Origin: Coriobacteriaceae bacterium
GTDB lineage: Bacteria > Actinomycetota > Coriobacteriia > Coriobacteriales > UMGS124
Reading direction: 5' to 3'
DNA: 64,000 nucleotides
Assembly (NCBI GenBank): GCA_019421015.1
Contig: JAHZGC010000015.1
Coordinates: 17,773-81,772 of the forward strand
The position numbers and the translations under genes are program-made. Shown piece after piece: positions 58,070-64,000 of this stretch. Below the pieces are notes generated by a model. It was not told the DNA's origin and did not search any database. It saw only the letters and a list, made by a program, of their open reading frames with translations. Each line of letters starts with the position of its first letter. The stretch's first letter is position 1.

Positions 58070-58417
58070 GAAAGACTCCTTGTGGATTCCGATGCCATCG
58101 AGCTGCGGTTCCTCTGCTGGCCTTAATCATACCCGTACATATGTGCTCACAAAACCTTTTCCGCCCATCTTGGAGGAATTGGCAGAATCTCCCTGGTTCT
58201 TTTCGATCTCCTTGGGTCTTATAGGACGCTGTTCTTTGGGATAGAAGATATCCTAAGTGTGTAGATGAAGTAAATCTATATATAAGTGACTTAGATTACT
58301 TGCTTTAGAGTTGTGAAGAGGTTATAACTGGAGCATCAAATCACGGCGGTGGTGGGATACCTTACCCCGACCTATCGCATAAGCGCCGTAGGCGCAGAAG
58401 GTAAAGGAGCGTGTGCC
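58070..58417. promoter_or_regulatory. AT-rich hsp20 leader with an inverted repeat
   Basis: No gene is visible. Bases 58240-58330 are far more AT-rich than the surroundings. AAGTAAATCTA (58268-58278) and TAGATTACTT (58292-58301) form an inverted repeat with one bulged base, 117-150 bases upstream of the hsp20 ATG. It resembles neither CIRCE nor the HspR box exactly, but its position suggests a heat-shock operator. Confidence 0.4.
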
Positions 58418-58855
58418 ATGGCAACAATGGTTCCTTATGGTCGTCGGGGTTCGCTGGGCGACTGGTTCGGCACGAGCGACTGGATCAACGCGATGAACGA
58501 GCTTGCCGGTGCAGGACGGCCCGAAAGCTCGGGTGCCTCTTTTTTGATGGATGTGCAGGAGAACCCTGACGGTTACGTGGTCGAGGCCGTTATTCCCGGC
58601 GTGGCGCGCAACGAGGTCGACGTCGAGCTCAACGAGGGCCACTTGAACATCTCCGTCGACAAGCAGGATACCGAGGAGGTCGCGCGTCGCAACTACGTGC
58701 ACCGCGAGACCTCGGCTTATCGTGCGGTTCGCAGCGTCTACCTTAAGGACGCCGACACCGTGGGTCTGACCGCCGTTCTTAAGGACGGTGTGCTAACTGT
58801 GAATGTTCCCAAGAAGAGCCAGACCGGTAACGTTACAAAAGTCGAGATTGGGTAG
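58418..58855 (+). CDS. Small heat-shock protein, Hsp20/alpha-crystallin family
   Basis: 145 residues; ATG 58418 after AAAGGAGCGTGTGCC. A short N-terminal arm (residues 1-45) leads into an alpha-crystallin domain: FLMDVQENPDGYVVEAVIPGVARNEVDVELNEGHLNISV, the RRNYVHRETSAYRAVRSVYL strand pair and the VGLTAVLKDGVLTVNVPK signature (GVL/V with the A-x-x-x-n-G-v-L motif). It holds unfolding proteins as oligomers without ATP. A strong terminator follows at 58962. Confidence 0.95.
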   Translation: MATMVPYGRRGSLGDWFGTSDWINAMNELAGAGRPESSGASFLMDVQENPDGYVVEAVIPGVARNEVDVELNEGHLNISVDKQDTEEVARRNYVHRETSAYRAVRSVYLKDADTVGLTAVLKDGVLTVNVPKKSQTGNVTKVEIG

Positions 58856-58961
58856 AAGAGCCTCAACGAAGCACTGAGGCGAAACTTCGAAGAACCAATA
58901 CCACCGCTACTTGGGAATCCGGGCCCAGACAGTAGCAAACCAAACGCCTCCCTCTTCCCGA

Positions 58962-58999
58962 GCTCCTGACGATTCCTCTCCTGTCGTCAGGAGCATTTT
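58962..58999 (+). terminator. Terminator of hsp20
   Basis: GCTCCTGACGA (58962-58972) pairs perfectly with TCGTCAGGAGC (58984-58994), followed by ATTTTTG. Confidence 0.9.
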
Positions 59000-59052
59000 T
59001 GTGTCCAAGGTGGGAAGGCCGAGGCATCGTTCGGGAGATGCTTGCAAAGACC

Positions 59053-59943
59053 CTACAGGCAGGTGAGGGGCGTGGTCTGGCTCGCCACCATGACGCGGAG
59101 CTGGCCTGCATCCGACGAGATGCCGCGTCTGCCTAGGAGCAGGGTCTCTCGGCAGGTCATGGGCAGGTTCGTGTGCTGGGAGATGTGCATGGCCACAACC
59201 GTCTGAGTCCGTGAGGTCGCCAGGGAGGGGAGCGCCTGGGCGGCCTGGCTGTTCGAGAGGTGCCCGGAGTCGCCGGCGATGCGCTTTTTGAGATGATGGG
59301 GATAGCCGCCATAGGACCACAGCATCGATTCGTCGTGGTTGCTCTCGAGGGCGAGGATGCGCGCATCTGAGAGGTACGTGCCCGCCTCTTCGGTTACGCA
59401 GCCCAGGTCGGTGCAGTATCCCACGGCGTCGCCCGCACGCTCAAAGCGGTAACCAAACGGTTCGAGCGCATCGTGGGGGACGGAGAAGGGCGTCACGGTA
59501 ACGCCGCACACGGTGATAGGGGAACGTGCGGTCAGGGGATGGGCGCTGACCCCGCCCGCGTCGGCCCATGACGATGAAGCAAGGGTGCCTGTGCTGGCGT
59601 AGACGGGGGCGCCGAGCTTTTTTGCCGTGACCCTGAGCCCCCCAATGTGGTCGGTGTGCTCGTGGGTGACCAGGATCGCGCGCACGCGCGACGGGTTGAG
59701 CCCGAGGGACTCCATGCGGGTGCAGATTTGACGGCAGGAGATGCCGGCGTCCACGAGAATGAGGCCATCGGGGCACTCGATGACGCAGCAGTTTCCTTGG
59801 GACCCCGACCCGAGCACATGGAGGCGCAGCCCGTCTTGCTCCCATGCCACAAGGGCCGTGTGGGCTTGGAGCGATATGCTGCAGCCGCTAGCCAGGTCGG
59901 CCTGGATGTGGTCGGGGGTCGATAGGGGCTGTGCGGTCGGCAT
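59053..59943 (-). CDS. Metallo-beta-lactamase-fold hydrolase (YycJ/WalJ-like)
   Basis: 296 residues; ATG 59943 after CAGGAGACCGCCGTA. LHVLGSGSQGNCCVIECPDGLILVDAGISCRQI starts the fold, and VTHEHTDHIGGL is the HxHxDH metal motif. The later metal ligands are in VPHDALEPFGYRFE, ALESNHDESML and MHISQHTNLP. The SQGN start and small size fit the YycJ-like group of single-domain hydrolases with exonuclease-like relatives. A ~35-residue N-terminal stretch precedes the fold, so a later start is possible. Divergent from tilS. Confidence 0.88.
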   Translation of the reverse strand: MPTAQPLSTPDHIQADLASGCSISLQAHTALVAWEQDGLRLHVLGSGSQGNCCVIECPDGLILVDAGISCRQICTRMESLGLNPSRVRAILVTHEHTDHIGGLRVTAKKLGAPVYASTGTLASSSWADAGGVSAHPLTARSPITVCGVTVTPFSVPHDALEPFGYRFERAGDAVGYCTDLGCVTEEAGTYLSDARILALESNHDESMLWSYGGYPHHLKKRIAGDSGHLSNSQAAQALPSLATSRTQTVVAMHISQHTNLPMTCRETLLLGRRGISSDAGQLRVMVASQTTPLTCL

Positions 59944-60043
59944 TACGGCGGTCTCCTGTGCGACAATGGTAGGGAACAACAGGCGATTATCGCCCAACTC
60001 AAGCCGATGATGCACGTCAATCCCCCTGGGAGGACCGGTTTTC

Positions 60044-61645
60044 ATGATTAACGCCCTGCAAGCCGTGCCCCTTGCGCCTACGCCGTCATCCCCGGTCATC
60101 CTTATGGTGAGCGGCGGGTCGGACTCCACGGCTTTGCTGGTGCGGGCCGTCTTGGGCGAGCTCGACCTGTTCGACGGCCAGGGGCCGCAGAAGGTCGACC
60201 CGAGCCGGCTGGTCGTTCTCCATGTCAACCATTGCCTGCGTGGCGAGGCTTCCGACGGCGACGAGGCCTTTGTGCGCGAGCTGGGGAAGCGCCTGGGCGT
60301 CGCGGTCCATGTGCTGCGGGCCGACGTGCCCGGGATGCTGGCGGCCGGCGGCAATATGGAACAGACCGCGCGCGAGGTGCGCTATGGGGCCGCCTGGGAC
60401 TTGGCGGGAGAAGCGGCCGGGCGGCGCGGCGTTGCCCGCGAGACGTCCCGCATCTTGGTGGCCCATACCGCCGACGACCGGGTTGAGACCTTTCTCATGC
60501 GTGCCACCGAAGGGGCCGGGACGTCCGGCCTGACGGGCATGAGGCCGACGAGGGGCATCGTGGTGCGCCCGCTGTTGGGGGAGACGCGCGCGGCGTTGCG
60601 GGCCTACCTTGCTGACCGCAGCATCGGCTGGAGGGAGGACGCCACCAATGCCGAAGACGCGGCCCTGCGGTCGTACATCCGCAACCGCGTGGTTCCCTCC
60701 CTTGTGGAGCGCAACCCACGCCTGCACGAATCGGTCGGCCGCATGCTCGACGTCATGGCCGACGAGGACCGGCTGCTCGAGGGACTTGCTGCCCGCACGC
60801 TCAAAAAGGCGCTGCGCCCGTCTCGCGCAGGGACCTTGGCCCTGGACGTTCGGGTCCTCTCCGAAGAAGACCCCGCCATTGTGCGGAGGGCGCTGCGCTG
60901 CGGGCTCAGGCGGCTGCTGGGCGAAGAGGGGTTTCTCGACGGTAGGTTCGAGGGGCGCCATGTCGAGGCCCTGCTGCGGCTGGTACGGGCGCGGGCGGGG
61001 TCTTGTTCGCTGCCCCGGGCGTTGGATGCCCGCATTGACCGGGGAGAGCTAGTTATCTCAACCTCTACATCAACTATAAGTTCACCTTTAACTAAACCGT
61101 TAGTTTTTTTGAGCGATACCGCAGATGATCGGGTATTTTTTCAAGGTTGCCCCGCACATGTCAAAACAGCGGCGCGATGGGGGGAGTATGTTGTGCGCGC
61201 CCGCCTTGTGCCGGTTCCCCCCAGCAGCGACGGGGTCGTCTATGCCCGGGACGAAGCATGCCGGCTGGAGCGGGATGAGGGTTTGACGGAAGGTCGCGAC
61301 TTTGTTCTCGTCGACGCGGCTGCCGTCGGGCTGGGCCGGGGGGGAGTGCTCGAGGTGGGGGGTCCCAGAACGGGGGAGCGTATGCGCCCGTTGGGGATGG
61401 CCGGCAGCAAGCTCGTCTCCGACGTGCTTTCGGACGCGCATGTCCCCGTGCGCGACCGCCGTTGGACCCCGGTCGTGCGGACGAACGACGCCGTCTACGG
61501 CGAGGGGACGGGCTCGGGCGTTGTGTGGGTTGGAGGAATTCGCCTCGATGGCCGGGCCGCGTACCGGCCAGAAACGCGGGCGTTGGTAGAATTGACGTTC
61601 TGGAAGCCCGCAAGCGGCGGGGACGGGGCCGTGCCCCACGAGTAG
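60044..61645 (+). CDS. tilS: tRNA(Ile)-lysidine synthase
   Basis: 533 residues; ATG 60044 with GGGAGGACCGGTTTTC upstream. The PP-loop is VSGGSDSTALL (residues ~23-33). LHVNHCLRGEASDGDEAFVRELGKRLGV, NMEQTAREVRYGA and VAHTADDRVETFLMRATEGAGTSGLTGM are TilS motifs. The C-terminal substrate-binding domain ends with LGMAGSKLVSDVLSDAHVPVRDRRWTPVV. It modifies C34 of tRNA-Ile(CAU). The linker around residues 335-365 is encoded by a strikingly AT-rich patch (about 61045-61150). It is followed by hpt and ftsH, the classical tilS-hpt-ftsH order. Confidence 0.94.
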   Translation: MINALQAVPLAPTPSSPVILMVSGGSDSTALLVRAVLGELDLFDGQGPQKVDPSRLVVLHVNHCLRGEASDGDEAFVRELGKRLGVAVHVLRADVPGMLAAGGNMEQTAREVRYGAAWDLAGEAAGRRGVARETSRILVAHTADDRVETFLMRATEGAGTSGLTGMRPTRGIVVRPLLGETRAALRAYLADRSIGWREDATNAEDAALRSYIRNRVVPSLVERNPRLHESVGRMLDVMADEDRLLEGLAARTLKKALRPSRAGTLALDVRVLSEEDPAIVRRALRCGLRRLLGEEGFLDGRFEGRHVEALLRLVRARAGSCSLPRALDARIDRGELVISTSTSTISSPLTKPLVFLSDTADDRVFFQGCPAHVKTAARWGEYVVRARLVPVPPSSDGVVYARDEACRLERDEGLTEGRDFVLVDAAAVGLGRGGVLEVGGPRTGERMRPLGMAGSKLVSDVLSDAHVPVRDRRWTPVVRTNDAVYGEGTGSGVVWVGGIRLDGRAAYRPETRALVELTFWKPASGGDGAVPHE

Positions 61646-61669
61646 CGCAAGTCCAAGGAGGGCTACACT

Positions 61670-62215
61670 GTGTCAGAACGGATGAGCGACGACATCGAGC
61701 GCGTCCTGTTCAACGAGGAACAGCTTGCGGAGCGGGTTCGCGCCATGGGAGCGCGCATCACCGAGGACTACGCCGGATCAAAGCCCCTTATGGTGTGCAT
61801 CCTCCGGGGCGCGTCGATCTTCTTTGCCGACTTGGTCCGCAGCATCGACCTGCCCATAGAGATCGATTTCATGGCGGTGTCGAGCTACGGCAAGGCGGCC
61901 AAGTCTTCGGGGATCGTGCGCATCGTCAAGGACCTCGACACGCCGTTGCGCGACCGCGACGTGATCATCGTCGAGGACATCCTCGACTCGGGTCTGACGC
62001 TCAAGTACCTTTCGGCGAACCTCGGCTCGCGCTCGCCGCGTTCCTTGGCCATCGCCACGCTCCTGCTCAAGAACCCGAGCCCGGCCGTGGAGCCCCGCTA
62101 TGTCGGCTACCAGTGCCCCGACGAGTTTGTGGTGGGCTATGGGCTCGACTATGCCGAGCGCTATCGCAACCTTCCCTATATCGGCGTCCTCAAACCTGGG
62201 GTATACAGCGCCTAG
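61670..62215 (+). CDS. hpt: Hypoxanthine phosphoribosyltransferase
   Basis: 181 residues; GTG 61670 after AAGGAGGGCTACACT, 25 bases past tilS (an ATG at 61682 is an alternative). The PRPP-binding motif is VIIVEDILDSGLTLKYL; KPLMVCILRGASIFFADLVRSI and SSYGKAAKSSGIVRIVKDLD are also diagnostic, and EFVVGYGLDYAERYRNLPYIGVL is the family C-terminus. It salvages hypoxanthine and guanine to nucleotides in the cytoplasm. Confidence 0.96.
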   Translation: MSERMSDDIERVLFNEEQLAERVRAMGARITEDYAGSKPLMVCILRGASIFFADLVRSIDLPIEIDFMAVSSYGKAAKSSGIVRIVKDLDTPLRDRDVIIVEDILDSGLTLKYLSANLGSRSPRSLAIATLLLKNPSPAVEPRYVGYQCPDEFVVGYGLDYAERYRNLPYIGVLKPGVYSA

Positions 62216-62313
62216 CGGTTTTGCACCGCACCCGTCCGAATGCAACGGTATGGCCCCATATCGTTGGCCGACATGCGTCTGGGGCCGGCCAAAGGCCCCC
62301 AAGGAGTTCGATC

Positions 62314-64000
62314 GTGAGCGACAACAAACCCAATAAGCCAGAAAAGCCCTCCCGGGGTGAGAAGCACGACAAGAAAGACAAGGTGGACAAGGGCGGCTTT
62401 GCGAGCCTGTTCGGCACCGATGGGGGGGAGGACGGCAACGGGGGCCGCAACTGGCGCTCTATCCTGCTGTATCTGCTCATCGCTGCCATCCTGGTGTTTT
62501 TGATCTTTGGTGTGGTGAACCAGGGGAACTCCCGGGACGTCCACGAGCTTGCCACGAGCGAGTTTGTGGCGGCCGTCGACGAGAACCGCGTCCACGAGGC
62601 CACCTACTCTGCTCGCCTCGGCACCGTCGAGGGTACCTTCTGGCCCAAAGAAGACGAGGTCGGCGATGACGAGAAGCTTGCCGACTACACCTCGACCTAC
62701 ATCGGCGAGGACTCGCTCGCCGAGCTGATGGCGGCTCACCCCGACATCGTCTACAAGGCCGATGTGAGCTCCACGCCCTTCTGGGTCTCGATGCTCTCGA
62801 GCCTGCTGCCCATGCTGCTGCTCATCGGCGTCATGGTCTATTTCATGAACAAGTTTGCAGACCCGAACTCCGGTGCCATGCAGTTCGGCAAGACCAAGGC
62901 CCAGACTACCGACGCCACGCGGCCCAAGGTCAAGTTCGACGACGTCGCCGGCTGTGACGAGGCCATCGAGGAGCTCAAGGAGATCAAGGACTTCCTTGAG
63001 GATCCCGACAAGTACCAGGAGATCGGTGCCAAGATTCCCCGCGGCGTGCTGCTCGTGGGCCCTCCGGGTACCGGTAAGACCCTGCTTGCCAAGGCCGTGG
63101 CCGGCGAGGCCGGCGTGCCGTTCTTCTCGATCTCGGGCTCGGGCTTTGTCGAGATGTTCGTGGGCGTGGGCGCCTCGCGCGTGCGCGACCTGTTCTCGAA
63201 GGCCAAGGAGCAGGCTCCCTCGATCATCTTCATCGACGAGATCGACGCCGTGGGCCGTCAGCGCGGTGCCGGCGTGGGCGGCGGCCACGACGAACGCGAG
63301 CAGACCCTGAACCAGCTCCTCGTTGAGATGGACGGCTTCGAGGACCACCAGAGCGTGATCCTCATCGCGGCCACGAACCGTCCCGACATCCTCGACCCGG
63401 CCCTTCTGCGTCCGGGCCGCTTCGACCGCCAGATCACGGTGGACCGCCCCGACGTAAAGGGGCGTGAGGAGATCCTCCAGATCCACGCGCGCAACAAGCC
63501 CCTCTCCACCGACGTGGACCTCGACAAGATCGCCCACCTCACCCCGGGCTTCTCCGGTGCCGACCTGGGCAACCTTATGAACGAGGCCGCGCTGCTCTCG
63601 GCCCGTCGTGGGCGGCCCCGCATCGGCATGACCGAGATCACCGAGTCCATGGAGCGCGTCATCGCCGGGCCGGCCCGCAAGAGCCGCGTCATGACCGAGG
63701 ACGAGCGCACCATCGCCTTCCACGAGTCGGGCCACGCGCTGGTGGGCCATAAGCTCCCCAACGCCGACCCGGTGCATAAGATTAGCATCATCCCCCGCGG
63801 GCAGGCGCTGGGCTACACGCTCTCGATGCCCGAGGAGGACCACTTCCTCCAGACCCGCGGCTCCATGGTCGACGACATGGCCATGATGCTCGGCGGCCGC
63901 ACAGCCGAGGAGCTCTTCTGCAAGGATGTGACCACCGGCGCGAGCAACGACCTGGAGCGCGCCACCAAGCTGGCCCGCTCCATGGTGACCCGCTACGGTA
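62314..64000 (+). CDS. ftsH: FtsH ATP-dependent membrane zinc protease, partial
   Basis: GTG 62314 after CCCAAGGAGTTCG; 562 codons present and open at the window end. An N-terminal cytoplasmic Lys/Asp/Pro-rich region (~45 residues) precedes a membrane span (ILLYLLIAAILVFLIFGVV), a ~100-residue extracytoplasmic loop and a second span. The AAA+ domain has Walker A GPPGTGKTLLAKAVAGEA, Walker B IIFIDEIDAVGRQRG and SRH ATNRPDILDPALLRPGRFDR. The protease HEXXH motif is FHESGHALVGH. A short hairpin (GGGGCC...GGCCCC, 62281-62300) lies just before its ribosome site. It degrades membrane and regulatory proteins. Confidence 0.97.
   Translation, partial: MSDNKPNKPEKPSRGEKHDKKDKVDKGGFASLFGTDGGEDGNGGRNWRSILLYLLIAAILVFLIFGVVNQGNSRDVHELATSEFVAAVDENRVHEATYSARLGTVEGTFWPKEDEVGDDEKLADYTSTYIGEDSLAELMAAHPDIVYKADVSSTPFWVSMLSSLLPMLLLIGVMVYFMNKFADPNSGAMQFGKTKAQTTDATRPKVKFDDVAGCDEAIEELKEIKDFLEDPDKYQEIGAKIPRGVLLVGPPGTGKTLLAKAVAGEAGVPFFSISGSGFVEMFVGVGASRVRDLFSKAKEQAPSIIFIDEIDAVGRQRGAGVGGGHDEREQTLNQLLVEMDGFEDHQSVILIAATNRPDILDPALLRPGRFDRQITVDRPDVKGREEILQIHARNKPLSTDVDLDKIAHLTPGFSGADLGNLMNEAALLSARRGRPRIGMTEITESMERVIAGPARKSRVMTEDERTIAFHESGHALVGHKLPNADPVHKISIIPRGQALGYTLSMPEEDHFLQTRGSMVDDMAMMLGGRTAEELFCKDVTTGASNDLERATKLARSMVTRYG

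Overview
The window looks like a chromosomal segment of a high-GC anaerobic actinobacterium of the class Coriobacteriia, most likely a gut Eggerthellaceae-type organism. The evidence is the mix of Tat-exported molybdopterin (DMSO reductase superfamily) and fumarate-reductase-like flavoprotein reductases, each next to a membrane-anchored LuxR-type regulator, together with cytochrome bd, desulfoferrodoxin and a normal bacterial housekeeping set. This assignment is inference from gene content, not a database match.

Bases 1-35465 form a respiratory accessory region. It holds three Tat-secreted flavoprotein reductases (1-1554, 13966-15489, 32118-33737), three molybdoenzyme loci (3639-7830, 9736-12811, 19258-31692), a Tat-exported substrate-binding protein (8405-9532) and five LuxR regulators with a multi-spanning membrane domain (1914, 13208/13586, 15837, 17225, 34014). 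Most regulators are divergent from, or adjacent to, the reductase they probably control. The 19258-31692 locus is the most unusual. A catalytic subunit resembling catechol dehydroxylases, an Fe-S subunit and a membrane anchor are followed by a polyferredoxin, a tandem winged-helix-like protein, a TorD chaperone, a UvrD-like ATPase with degenerate helicase motifs, a trigger-factor-like chaperone and a TIM-barrel-like protein. I propose this tail as a candidate molybdoenzyme maturation module. The catalytic gene appears to have lost a conserved cofactor-binding segment in frame, and the polyferredoxin is frameshifted, so the locus may be decaying (or carry assembly errors).

Bases 35466-41000 are a transition zone: a flavin-binding split-barrel protein, a LOG-family protein, the initiator tRNA, about 1 kb of poorly coding DNA, a small hypothetical gene, a nitroreductase, and an IS256-family element inserted near a cluster of short repeats. 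Bases 41002-64000 are mostly housekeeping: marR plus a heterodimeric ABC exporter, desulfoferrodoxin, dtd, a GNAT acetyltransferase, rdgB, murI, an LCP cell-wall ligase, tmRNA, a patatin-like protein, cydAB, nadE, mscL, hsp20, an MBL hydrolase, tilS, hpt and ftsH (running off the end).

Several non-coding signals cross gene boundaries. An ACCTGC(G/A)-type motif recurs in reductase promoters. Five palindromic intergenic repeats share a core but have locus-specific, self-complementary outer stems. A 193-bp element is bounded by perfect 25-bp inverted repeats. All coordinates and motifs were read by eye from the sequence; family assignments rest on recognised motifs and were not searched.
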